The notes under the pieces were generated by a model. That model was not told the origin of the DNA. It saw only the letters and a program-made list of their open reading frames with translations, and did not search any database. From Annona cherimola (lineage: Eukaryota > Streptophyta > Magnoliopsida > Magnoliales > Annonaceae): DNA of 64,000 nt. The position numbers were made by a program, and so were the translations under genes. The stretch is from contig CM059974.1 in NCBI GenBank assembly GCA_030490835.1, positions 5,587,501 to 5,651,500 on the forward strand, written 5' to 3'. Shown one piece after another: positions 1 to 11,063 of this stretch. Position 1 is the first letter of the stretch. The number at the start of each line of letters is the position of its first letter.

Positions 1-240
1 TGAAAAATCAGGGTATATTATCAAGGTATAATACTCATGCGATTTTCATAATCCGCATGCCGATTTTTTAAACAGACATGTCTGGTGGTATATGTCTCCG
101 GTCCATTTTATAATTCGCATGCATTTTTCATAAACCGCACGCTGATTTTCAAGTCTGAAAAATCTGGGCATATTATCAAGGTATAACACTCATGCGGTTT
201 TGATAATCCGCATCCGCAAGTATGGAAAATTTAGGGGCAC
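1..240. repeat. Direct repeats with CGCATGC palindromes
   Basis: A block of about 60 bases at the window start (gggtatattatcaaggtata followed by a CATGCG palindrome and AATCCGCATG) occurs again from about 156 to 215 with few changes. The same GCATGC-centred palindrome recurs at 1375-2070 and 3354-3520. Repeats of one motif on both sides of an ORF resemble the subterminal repeats of a DNA transposon, with the left end outside the window. That is inference; no terminal inverted repeat is visible here. Confidence 0.5.
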
Positions 241-412
241 CTGAGGCAATCCATTCAACACTATACATACTCTACTAACATTTCTGTCATTCGTTTAATC
301 CATGCATCTGAATCCAATCATTTATAAAACATGCAGTCATGCTAAAGCTATACATCAGCATCAAAATATATAATGTGCAAAAAAAAGTTAGAATGTAATA
401 AATTTCATAGAT

Positions 413-1088
413 CTAAACGCCATGATCTTCCCCAGCACCGTCATTTGCACCATCATTTGTTGAGTGTTTGTCTCTCAACTCCTCTAAGCGCATCTCAAAT
501 ACGTCCATGCGTTGCCTCATGTGTTCCACCTCTCTAATCAATCTGTCAATACTGCCTGTAAGAAACATAGTATGCCTTGTCATTTGAAGCACATGTTCAG
601 GTGTTAGTATATTAGAAGGTTGAGAAGGTGCCGGTAAAGGAGGGAAGGGGAAAATGGTTGGATCATAGACTGGAGCACTAGGTTGGCCTACTTCGGGAAG
701 AAAATCAGCAAAGGATGGAGATGACTGTGATGCAGGTGGATGCTGACCCATACAACTAGGTAACTGCGAATGGACTGTCGTAGGGGTATCTACGAGACCA
801 GTAGGAGAAAATGTTGGCATAACCAAATGGCTGGAAGTTGGTGGACTTAGAACTGATGTGGAGATGACAGAAGCAGAAGTGGATGGTTTGATTGATTGTG
901 ACATGAAGGAGGCAATGTGCTTCATGATATCCTCCCGAAACTGCAGCAACTGTGAAGACAGATCTGGGTGAGCTTGCATAGAAGCAGCTTCTTGGCTCTT
1001 TCCTTTTTCCTTGTCTGGTTGCTACTTCTTCCTCATTTGCTGCTTCTTTCACATTTTTTCTCTTTCCTTTGCCCTTTGTCCCTGCCAT
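413..1088 (-). pseudogene. Unidentified TE-like ORF with a 1-nt frameshift
   Basis: The minus strand starts at ATG 1088 with a very basic N-terminus (MAGTKGKGKRK) followed by an acidic stretch. After about 30 codons the frame is lost near 994-996, where one extra C occurs. The next frame then reads EAAS and runs 188 codons to the stop at 413. Joined, this would give about 224 residues: basic head, Ser/Pro/Thr-rich middle and a C-terminal stretch of roughly 45 residues with heptad-like Leu/Met/Arg spacing that looks like a coiled coil. I recognise no family. It lies between blocks of GCATGC repeats, so an accessory ORF of a DNA transposon is the likeliest role. The agreement of the two frames across one extra base supports a broken gene rather than two chance ORFs. 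Confidence 0.45.
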
Positions 1089-1374
1089 TTAACTTCTGAA
1101 ACGAAAACATCTAAACGTTAAAAAAATGACATATCGCATATGCAAGTGAAGTGGAAACGAGAAATCAAGTGAAGTTGACACATTGCATGTGCATGTTGCT
1201 ATAGGCTGTTTTCATGGAATATAGTATTCTGAAACCTACAAAATGATTAATTGTGTTGATAGAGAAAGCAAATGTGATTTCTTCTGTTTGTCAAATCCGC
1301 ATACTGATTTTAGAGACGATTTCTTAAAATGCATACTACGTTAGAATTAGCATGCGAAATATAAATCAGCAAGA

Positions 1375-2070
1375 ATGTAAAGAAGGAATGTCACCAATCA
1401 GAAACAGTATGCGGAATATGAAATTAATATGCAGATTATACCACACTTGAGACGTGATTTGTGGAATTCAAATTCAATGTGGATAGTGAAAATAGCATGA
1501 CGATTTTGCTAAAGTTAGTAGATATTTGAGAAAAAAAGTTTAGACATGAAAATTAGCATGTGAAATTAGCAGGAATGTGAACAATGTATGTCACCGACTC
1601 AATATCAACATGCAGCATATAAAATTAGCATGCAGAATCTATCACTGAACAGGAATGTGAATCTGGGTTGCCATGAACTTAGAGTTTGCATGCGGAATAT
1701 AAAATACGCATGCGGAATCTGACACAGCATGAATGTTTGCATGCGGAATATAAAATACGCATGCGGAATCTGACACAGAGCATGAATGTGAACTACGGTT
1801 GTCACTAACTCAGAATTAGCATGCAGATAATTCTATCACAAGGAGTACTAATGTGAATAAGAGTTGTCACTAACTTAGAATCAACATACGGAATACAGAA
1901 GTAGCGTGTGGATTCTGGCATAGAGAGCAAGAATGTGAACAAGGATTGTTACTGACTCGAAATCAGTATGAGAATTATGAAATTAGCATGTGGATTATCA
2001 TAAAAAGCAGGTATATAGATAAGGGTTGCTAGTAACTCAGAATTAGGATGTAGACTCTTAACATTAACAT
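1375..2070. repeat. Degenerate tandem array, period about 78 bp
   Basis: About eight to nine units start with GAATGTGAA, then a GTTGTCACTAACTC-like stretch, then two GCATGCGGA motifs. Unit starts fall near 1575, 1653, 1731, 1783, 1849, 1927 and 2008, so the spacing is mostly 66-81 bases with one short 52-base unit. The units at 1686-1730 and 1735-1785 are almost identical (TTGCATGCGGAATATAAAAT and following). No coding potential is apparent. Confidence 0.65.
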
Positions 2071-3353
2071 GTGAATTCTGTATTCTGCTACTCTACCTAA
2101 TTCTGCAGAAGACATGTTTTCAAATTCCAGCATCATCAAAACCAGCACGTTTTTCTTCTAGATCAATATTCAAGGTCCTGTAGCTTCTTATTTCATTTTC
2201 ACTTCCAAGTTTGTCATCTAGAGCTCAGGCATGGCCAATTTGAAGATGAATTATGGCAGAAACAGGTTATATCATCAACAGTGCGTCTGTCATTATTCCG
2301 CATTACCCACCTTTTGTTAAGATTGTCATGATGAGGAATCCATGAAGCAGAATGATTAGTTCATGCATGTCGCACGACAATCAGCATCTTATGGGAACAA
2401 AGTTCATGCCATTTTCTATATACAAATTATGGGGTAAGAGAAAAAGATGTTGAACGTATCAATGACAATGTCAATCATTATCTTCATTGCAGCAAGAGAC
2501 AGACCATACCCACCACAGCAATAGAGTAATATCCCACACTTCAACTGTAGTATGTCTGTTATTCTTTCAGAAATCATACAACAGAACCCCATTTTGCTAA
2601 TTCTAGATATGCATGGGATGGATGAATAAAGAAAGTGGGAAAAATTTTTACCAGAATTCCACCAGGAGAATGGGTTAAAAAAAACAGACGAAAAAAACCC
2701 AGAAAAATGCTCAAAACTTGCAGCGAATGAAGTCAAAAAAGAAACAGAAACATATGTATAATAGCTAAATCACCACAAGGCACTCTGCACTCAGCAGTGG
2801 GGATTCAAAATTCAAGCAGTCGAGTCAATGGCGCAGTGATCTGTCATAGTTGATGAAATGCATTATCCACTCACCAACCACCATCATGACAAGGCTGTCC
2901 ACTAAGAAAAGATTGCAATTCCATGAATAGCTAAATTCCAGTTTGACTCTTCAAATATGGAGGCAATAATGTGTCATCTTAAATTAATTCAAGAATGCCA
3001 AAGTCATATATACAAGTGCATATGCTTCTTCCGATCAAACTAATGGGTGACCTATAATTAATTTTTCAAAAATTTTGAACTTGCTAAGCACACTTTTCAC
3101 CGTCTTTTAACCCTAGAGACTGGTGTTATGGACTCATATGTCAACGTCTTTGCAAATCATACTCATACAACTCATTTTCCAAGTAAAACAAAAAAATAGA
3201 AACAAAATCTGACAACAACTGGGTTAAGGATCCAGCCCAGAAAGAGCAAGATGGACAGATTATGCCTGTCCTTACAACATACATTGAACTGGATTTACCT
3301 ACAAAGTTGATTGCAAGTCATGAATGGAGATCCTTTAATGCTATTCAGTTGTG
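2071..3353. other. No recognisable gene
   Basis: Moderately AT-rich sequence. The minus-strand open frame at 2416-2736 has a composition typical of translated non-coding DNA (many Phe, Ser, Ile) and no motif. I see no structured repeat, tRNA or splice-bounded exon. Confidence 0.5.
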
Positions 3354-3540
3354 CATTCAGAATACGCATGCAGATTTTCGCGTGAGGTAGATGCGGATGG
3401 GAGGTACTTTCGCTGCGCAGTTATAATCCGCATGCGGATTCAGACTCCGCATGCGGATTTTCGCGTGAGGGAGATGCGGCTGGGAGCTAATTTGCTGCAC
3501 ATTCAGAATCCGCATGCGGATTTACGGAGAAGACGAGATA
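3354..3540. repeat. Two 80-bp repeats with AATCCGCATGCGGATT palindromes
   Basis: Units at about 3354-3436 and 3438-3518 share CGCATGCGGATTTTCGCG, then TGAGG(T/G)AGATGCGG and GGGAG. A third palindrome follows at about 3505. The core AATCCGCATGCGGATT is a 16-base perfect palindrome. Its kinship to the repeats at 1-240 suggests that 1-3540 belongs to one element. Confidence 0.6.
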
Positions 3541-3619
3541 AGAAAAAAATCAAATTCCAGTTCGGCTAGCTATCCACCAAAAAACTGAAATTATTTGCAT
3601 TCATTACTTAATAGCATCA

Positions 3620-4040
3620 ATAAGATTGCAACTCACCCTCGCCGGAGATGCGAATCGCCGGATCTGCTGGTTATGGAGGCTAAAGCTGATGTGGGGATGC
3701 CGTCTGCTGCGTGCCACTGGAACCGTGCGAATCTTTAGGAGGGGATGCCGTCTGCTGTGCGTTGATCGATAGAGGAACTGCTACTGCTGGTCGTCGATGG
3801 TGCCGCTGCCTGCTGTTCACCAGACGGACGGGTGCTGCTGCTGCCTGCTGCGTGAGTTAGGGATTTAGGAGGGGATGCCGGGATTTAGGGATTGAGGAGG
3901 GACGAGGGTGGGGGGGGATGCCGGGCTTTAGGGATTGAGGATGCCGGGATTCGGGGATTGAGGAGGGACGAGGGACGCCAGGGACGCCAGAGAAGGCGGG
4001 ATTTGCTGTTTTCGTGTTTTGCTGCCGAGCGGGAAAATTT
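3620..4040. repeat. GC-rich segment with minisatellite
   Basis: A GC-rich island in AT-rich DNA. From about 3870 to 4000 the motif GGGGATGCCGGGATTTAGG, joined to GATTGAGGAGGGACGAGGG, repeats three to four times with variants; GGACGCCA is then doubled. Open frames exist on both strands but follow the repeat and show no family motif. It could be the 5' part of a lost gene. Confidence 0.5.
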
Positions 4041-4189
4041 TCACAGCAGATCCGCGTGTATGACCCGCCCAACGCAACGCAACACGCACACCAGCTCTCG
4101 ACGGACAGGATTCAACCCGCCGAAATCGACGGCCAGATGAGCCGTCTGCACCGTTGCTTCCGTGCATGCAGAATGCACATGAGTATATC

Positions 4190-4232
4190 CCTATATATAT
4201 ATATATATGTATATACAAACACACACACACTT
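4190..4232. repeat. AT and AC microsatellite
   Basis: An uninterrupted (TA)n run of about ten units is followed by (AC)n of about seven units. The duplicated flank at 21652-21672 keeps a TA run at the matching place. Confidence 0.8.
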
Positions 4233-6975
4233 TTCCAAGTAAGCATTTCGCCTGTCAGCCACGTAACATGATCATCCTCATAGTCGTCCAACAAGCGGCT
4301 AAGGCTTCGAATCCCCGATTTAAGATGTTTGTTTTTTAATTTTTCGGAATAATGTCTCTTTAGGTGCTGCTCTATTAATAATGATTTACACTCTTGAAGT
4401 AAAATATTAGAAAATATATATTTGGATTGAATTGTAAATGCAAAAATAAAAAAAAAGCGGTTCAAGTAATAAATTCCATCTCTTTCAGGTGGCTGTTTGG
4501 AAAGCTTGGATCTTCTGAAAATTTTCTTTTTTCACGTGAATGTTGTAGCCGGTTCTTTTACTTGTCTTGCCGTATTGCTTGTGAACTGACTCTGTTCATC
4601 GACTGATCTCTAACAATTTTGAACCTCATCACTAGGCACCATCAATTTTTGTTTAATAAAATTCATATTTCAATTTTTCCTGGTCAATTTTCTGTTTGAA
4701 CTTTGAAGGGGGCTCGGAATTAAAATTAATACTGATGGAGTTCCTATGTTATGAGCACCTTAATTAATATTATCCTCTTTTGGAAGTTTCACCGCCGGTG
4801 GAGGCCCACGGGCACAAGCAGATTAGATGAGAGCACACTCACGCATGCCCAGATCGGGAAATGACAATAAAAGACGGTGTCATGCGTGGCCGCAGTATTG
4901 GTTGGCCTTTGCCAAAATTTAAAAATGCGAAATCAAAGTTGGCCTTTGACAATCTTATACATCGGAAAATACGGTATTAAGTTTAAACTAAGAAATCAAT
5001 TTTCATGCCAACCAAAATATATACATAGAGATATTCAAGTGCAGTTTTACTACACCAAAATTATACAGTTACCTTAAAATGATCATAAAATTATAATCTA
5101 CTCCACCTATTGTAGTTATAATTATGTATTCTATAACTATACCAATTCTCATCCTAATTGTAAATGTGTATGAATCCCATTTGAAAATGATACAAATTCA
5201 ACGTAATGAAATAGTTTAATGTAGGTAACAATTTTAAAATTTTTTTTAACATATAAACTGTTTGTTATAAAATTTATATATGAATAAATAATCGTATAAA
5301 ATATCAATATATTTAAGTACATATAAGACTCATTTTGGGTCAAATGCACCATTAGTTATATTGCAAGCAAATACACGGGAAAAGTTCTCGTATATATATG
5401 CATTACTCCATCTAATAAGGTAGCAAAATTGATATAATAATTTTTTTTGACTTATATATTGATTTTAAGGTCGTTAATTCAACAACTAAATCACCTAAAA
5501 CATTATTAATATTTAAATGAATGATGCTCTAAATTATTATAATGTTCTAACGCATAATTAAATAAATCTAAATATTTTTCATAAGTTAACTTAATTATAT
5601 ATTTTTAAACAGGTGTGCCCTATCCAAGGTCTTGATAGAAATGGCGTTCGCTATTTATACCATAGTCACACTAAAGATTTCGAACAAAATAAATGAATTA
5701 GATTTCATGAATTAGATTTCGGTTTAATATTAAAGTGGGCCCTAAATGGAGTAACACAGAAGAAAAGAGGCGATGCCAAATATTATAGAATAATTTCTAC
5801 GTAATAATTGACAAAAAGAAATCAAGTGGTGGAAAAAATGATAAAAACAATGGGTTACTTAGCCCAAGCTAAGAATTATTTTTTTTATAAACTTGTTAAT
5901 CTAGATGTTTTAATATATAAATAAAGTTTTATCATTTTTAAAGATGTGTATATATTTTTAAAAATTTTAAGTACAGGATTATTTTAATAATTTTCAACAA
6001 TTAAAAATAGCTAAAATACAAAAATCTAAAAAAATATATATATTCAAAAATAGTAAAACTTGATTGTATATTAATATACATAGATTAATAATTTTATGAA
6101 AAATAAAAAATTTAAATAATATTTTTAGCCCGGCAAGTTAACAGGATCACACCTCACTAGTAAATGCCCACATATTTTGATAACGAGTATTTGAAAAATC
6201 CCAAATATATATTTACTAAAATTTTAAAATCCCAAATATATAGAATACATTTACAATTACTCCCAAAATGGTCGTTCATTTAAAAACTGTTAGTTAAATT
6301 TTTGTAAATTCCCAAAATATCTTGATTATAATATAATAAAAGATGAAATAAAATAGAAAAAAAATTAGGACTCTAAATTTAGAGCTCATGTGAAATTAAG
6401 GCATTGGCGAGTTATGATATTCAAAATTTCAATTATGTCAAAAATTTGATTAACATATTAGTAATTTCATATATTAACTATCGATGTTAATTCATTGGAT
6501 TGAATGTTTTTTGAATTAATTACAAACATAGTTATATATGAAGTTGATATATTTGGAATTAAGGTAAAACATAACATGTATATTTGTGAAAAAACTTTAT
6601 TTTCACTTCTCCAGAGACGTGGCGAAATATACCCCTAACAAATATACCAGAAACGGTCGTTCAGCCGAAAAGGATACAATGAAGGAAAGAATAAAGAGCT
6701 ACAATCATGTTGAGCTCCTCGCGATTAAAATGTTTTACAAAAATATGCTAGTTTTGGCATTTGCCTAATAGAACCTAAAAAAATAAAAAACATAACTAAA
6801 GACCTGTCAACACTATCAACCGCAAAAAGGAGTTTACATACATCAATTGGGTTTTTTTCCATTTTAAATTCTGTAATTTTGGATACTTAGAAATTTGGTA
6901 ATTTGTATTTTAAACTTTGGCCATAGCTGTGTTTAAAACTACTGTTAATCCGTATAAAATATCATAAATACTAAG
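4230..6975. repeat. Left part of duplicated P450 unit A
   Basis: Bases 4230-5020 match 21673-23290 once the two palindromic insertions in the latter are removed. After the shared stretch TTTTCATGCCAAC the two units part. Unit A carries about 1.6 kb of AT-rich DNA (5022-6635) absent from unit B, and both resume at AGAAACGGTCGTTCAGCCG (6647 and 23311). AAATATA borders both junctions, so a microhomology deletion in B or an insertion in A would fit. Within the extra segment, 5845-6140 is a weak inverted repeat beginning and ending with TTAGCCC-like sequence. No gene is visible. Confidence 0.6.
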
Positions 6976-7140
6976 GTGCAAAAGCAGCAACAGGTCGCAG
7001 GGCCTGCTCCAGCCGTGTAACACCAAGCCATTCTCTTCCCCATTTTCCAGCATACCCAAAGTGGAATAGCAGCAATCCTTTCACCGACCACTGCCTTCCT
7101 CTTCCAATCCCAACGAATTAGCATAAACAAAATCAGCAGC
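6960..7140 (-). other. Conserved unidentified fragment downstream of copy 1
   Basis: About 150 bases lying 200 bases past the P450 stop codon recur downstream of copy 2 (23690-23850), copy 4 (35370-35520) and copy 5 (49205-49360). The minus strand keeps an open frame reading GKWGREW then TRLEQALR. Copies 4 and 5 carry a longer version. I do not recognise the product. It may be the remnant of a neighbouring gene carried along with each duplication, or conserved 3' flank. Confidence 0.45.
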
Positions 7141-7336
7141 TTTTTTTATTTTTATTTTTAACATGTGGATTTGGCATCCTCAAAAACAACGGTTTCGCAT
7201 TTACGTTTTATTTTTTACTAGAACAAGTAACATACACATCCATAAGAAGCCGTATACATGCATCTTGAAATTAAATTGAAATCCATACAGACTAATTATA
7301 TTATATAATTGTTTATCAAAAAATTATATTATATAA

Positions 7337-8973
7337 TTAGGAAGAAGCATCTTGCATGGGTATGGCAAGGAGTGGGGCCTTCATCTGCAAGGTGATGCCG
7401 AACTTACTGTTCATGTCCATACTACCAGGGCTGACTCCATCAGGAAGCCGCCACGAAAATGAATGAAGAAGAGAGGCCAACATGAGGTGCACCATCCGAT
7501 GTGCCAAAGGCATTCCAGGGCACATTCTACGCCCAGAACCGAATGGTATGAGTTCGAAATGTTTTCCCTTGAAATCAACTTGGGAGCCGATGAAGCGTTC
7601 TGGAATGAAGGAGGTGGGTTGTTCCCAGGCATCCGCATCTCGGCCGATAGCCCATGCATTGACCAGTACTTTGGTGTGCTTCGGGACTGTAAACCCACAT
7701 ATCTCTACGTCTGATTCAGCTCTATGGGGGACGAGGAAAGGAGCTGTTGCATGCAACCGGAATGTTTCCTTCACAACAGCTTGCAAGTATGGCAGCCGAA
7801 CAATGTCCGACTCTTCAACCTCTTGCTCGGGGCCGATGGTTTCCATAACCTCTGCTTGTGCTTTGTCCATTACCTTTGGGTTTCGTAGCAGCTCTGTCAT
7901 TGCCCATTCCAGCGTCGCCGAGCTGGTATCGGTTCCTGCTACGAAAATGTCCTGATTGCCAGCAGAGATCCAAACAAAAATTTAAATTAAATGAAATTAT
8001 ATATTCTAACTACTAGCCGATCTACACGTAGATAAGGGCATGCGCAGAATAAAAATATATTCTCAATTAGAATAGAAGATATTGTCGTACGTACCACAAG
8101 TAAAGCTTTGATATCTTTGCGATTACTGTCCTGGCTGTGATCTAGAAGCGGATCGAGGAAATCAGTCCCCCCGCAGTAATCTGGGGATGATCTGAGCAGT
8201 ACCCTTTGATAGATCATTTCATCGAAAATAGCGTGTAACTTTCCCAGGCTTCTCTTCATGCGACGCCTTATGCCCTGCGGATCTAACACCCTCAGGAAAT
8301 GGACATAATCCGAGAGATTTGGCTTCCCCGCCTCTTCCAAGATGCTCCACACAATCTCCTTGAGTTCTTGGGCAGCCTCGGAGTTGGGGTCCACCAGATC
8401 CATTGAGAAGAGAGTATTGGACACCAAATTGAGGACGGTGGTGAAGGCAGCTTTCCCGATGTCCACCGGCTTTCCTTCCCTGCAATGCCCACGCACGTAA
8501 GCTACGAGCTCCTGCACCTTTTGTTGCCGAAGAGCTTGGCTGGCATCGAGGCGTTGGGTGGTGAATAGGTGGGTGTTGCACAGCGTTCTCAGCTTTCTCC
8601 AGACGGAATTGGGCTGCTGCCAGACCATGGAGGCATCCTTGTAGTTGAGAACTTGGACGGCGTCCGGGACGATTCGGCCTGCGAATGCCTGGCCGTTCTT
8701 TTGTAGGACTAGTTTGGCCATGTCGGCGGAGGAGACTACGACGGTAGTTACGCTGCCGAGGTGGAGAGTCATGAGGGGCCCGTGTAGCTTGGCGAGACGA
8801 GCAAGGGATTCGTTGGGTTTGTTACCTAGTTGGAAGAGGTTGCCGACGATGGGAAGAGGGGCGGGGCCTGGTGGGAGGTTGCCATGGCCGGGCCTCTTTC
8901 TTGCGAGACTCAGCAGAACACAGACACATGGCAGTAGGAGAGAGGCGAAGAGCAGCAAAAATGGGAATCCCAT
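7337..8973 (-). CDS. Cytochrome P450, CYP76 family, copy 1 (intact)
   Basis: Two exons: 8973-8095 (293 codons) and 7951-7337 (204 codons plus stop), giving 497 residues. The 143-base intron has a GTACGTACG donor and a CAATCAG acceptor in phase 0. Seen: N-terminal membrane anchor (about residues 3-23), basic stop and PPGP hinge (34-37), I-helix AGTDTS (298-303), KETFR (354-358), PERF (400-403) and heme loop PFGSGRRMCPG with Cys427. Spacing and motifs are those of CYP76 enzymes, ER-bound monooxygenases of specialised metabolism (geraniol or iridoid, diterpenoid and alkaloid steps in known members); the substrate here is unknown. Unlike copies 2, 4 and 5, which read LHPPVPLL or LHPPLPLL after the K-helix, this copy reads LHATAPFL, in substrate recognition site 5. 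The start was chosen because MGFPF is shared by the copies and precedes the anchor. Confidence 0.93.
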
Positions 8974-9034
8974 GCTGAGATTGATAAGGGAACAGTTAGA
9001 GAGGCGAGAGTCGCTTAGGCTGAGGAGCAGCAGC

Positions 9035-9045
9035 TTAATTTATAG
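9035..9045 (-). promoter_or_regulatory. TATA box of P450 copy 1
   Basis: TATAAATTAAG on the minus strand lies about 65-72 bases upstream of the ATG, followed by a CT-rich leader, as expected for a plant TATA promoter. The same box is kept upstream of copy 5 (about 50706-50716) and altered to TTTAAATTAAG in copy 2. Confidence 0.6.
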
Positions 9046-9099
9046 ACAGGAGCTGAATAATGCACGATGGAAGCAGGAACGTTTGGAAACGTGAAAGTG

Positions 9100-11063
9100 T
9101 GGAATGGGAAAAATGTGGGAGACGCAACGTACGGCCTCGGCTGCCTTGCGGCAACTATGCATCACACGTGCTGTTTCTTCATACGAGCGTGCGTTGCTAG
9201 CCATGCGATTTGCTGTCGTTTTTGTCCTTTCAGCATTCAACGTCTGTGTACTGGCGTTGATCTGCCGCCTGTGGTATCCCATCCCACTCTAGAATCCCAC
9301 GACAGACGGCAAAGGAATTTCACGTGGGAAGTACCGGCTTATTACCAACCATACAATGTTTTTGTATCAAATCTATACCTAGACCCCCCAAAAAAGAAAA
9401 AAGAAAAAAATTCTATACCTGGAATCTAATTTAAAAAATTCATATATAGAATAAGAATGCAATAAAACATACTAAGAATGAGTAAAGTCATATTAAAAAT
9501 GAATAAAGTTTCATTAGAATTTTAAAAAACTATCTTGAAAATTAAAAAATTATCTTAAAAATAATAATACAGATTCAATTCAAGAATCTTATATGGTTTG
9601 AAACAGACTCTAATAAATATATTGTTATATATCAAGACCTATATAAACATTAGGAATACTTATGTGACCATTCTTTCTCACGTAATTTCTTTATTCTTAA
9701 TATTTTAATTAAAGAATGGCGTAGCAAGATTTATACACCCAACTCCACTTAGGTGGAAAATGACTTATGATAATAATGATAATGAATGACTAATGAAAAA
9801 TTTACTTAATTATCATTTTTAATATTATTTTTATTATTATGAAAAAAAATTTCATTTATTTAATATCACTATACATGACTCCATTTGCAAATGTATAAAA
9901 AATTAATATAATAAAATAGTTTAATGTTAAATGTTAATTTTAGAATAATATTTTAAACATCTATGCCATTTGAAATATCATTGTTATATGGATATGATTC
10001 CGTGTAATATTATTATATTTTAATACATATGTGAATAAATTTAAATATTTTTCTAATTTACATATGAATATACCTATTTCTGAACAAATTTAACTTGTGA
10101 ACATATTGGTTTGGATGGAAATTGATTCTTTAGTTAAACAAATGATATTGAATAAAATAAATAAATTAAAATTTGCATCAATCATTAACTTTTCAAACAT
10201 AAAAAAGAATATTATTTGGTGCACCCAGGCACAAAAATTCATTTTTAATAAAAATATTAATCTAATTGTATTTAACATGTGTATCGAATTTATGAAAATG
10301 CTACTGATGTTAAAAATCTAAAAAAAAACTACAAATCTCCAAAATTCGTATATATATATACATATATGTTAATGGTGTATTTGGGAAGTGATAAATTTTT
10401 TAGGGGAAAAGTTTTAGGTATAACAGTTTTTGAATTAGAAGAAATGATGTGATATAATAGGGGATAATGATGAGGATAGATATGTTAATTATATAGAAAT
10501 GATTGAAAAATAGGGCAGTTATGTAGGATAACATGAAGAAATGATTAAAAAATAAAATAAGTATGAAAAATAAAAAATTTATATTGAAAAGTTTTAGCTT
10601 AATATTTTTTATTGATAGTCAAACACAACCTAAATACAATTAGATTAACAGTTTTAAAAAAATTAAAAATTAAAAAAATGAATTTTTCACCCAAGTACAC
10701 CAAAACTTAATACACTTAGGTACATGAAATCAAATGCCAAGTAGAAAAGAGGTTCATCTTTAAAAAAAAATTTCCATTCCAATTTGCCTTTACCACTCCT
10801 AGTCACCTGCGATCAGTTAAGTCGGAATTTCCGCGCATTCAGGAATTGATAGATGGAATAAAGGTTGCATTCATTTTTGTTTCTTGCTGTTAATTATTTT
10901 CTTTTTTAATTAATCAATCATTGTTTGGACTGAGATGGTAAAAAATGCAGCTCGGGTTAATAGGTTAATATTTTGGTTTATTCAAACGTTATAAATTTAT
11001 TTTAAATAATTATACTATTTTATTCTATTGCAAATTAAATTGTATGTAAATAGTAGATACGAA
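9100..11063. repeat. 5' flank of unit A, duplicated at 25830-27830
   Basis: The upstream region of copy 1 aligns almost throughout with 25830-27830. It holds the site GTGGTATCCCATCCCACTC then TAGAATCCC (about 9270-9303), which is the empty target of the large element found beside copy 5. It is otherwise AT-rich, with no gene. The match stops at GATACGAA (11063), where a hAT-like element is inserted. Confidence 0.7.
10205..10720. mobile_element. Foldback-type element with nested MITE
   Basis: The outer sequence starts near TTTGGTGCACCCAGGC and ends near TTTTCACCCAAGTACACC, related to the GTGCACC-ended foldback family elsewhere in the window. Inside, from GGTGTATTTGGGAAGTGATA (about 10374) to GTCAAACACAACC (about 10630), sits a member of the GGTGTGTTTGG/CCAAACACACC MITE family. 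The same nested pair lies at 26930-27450, so both insertions predate the duplication of units A and B. Confidence 0.55.

Noticed and set aside
1375..2070. CRISPR-like spaced repeats
   Set aside because: The units are contiguous and degenerate, without unique spacers of constant length, and the genome is a plant.
4260..4330. GGCTTCGAATCCC, resembling a tRNA or SINE B box, also at 21745
   Set aside because: No A box at proper distance, no cloverleaf, no poly-A tail or target duplication. It is just part of the duplicated unit.
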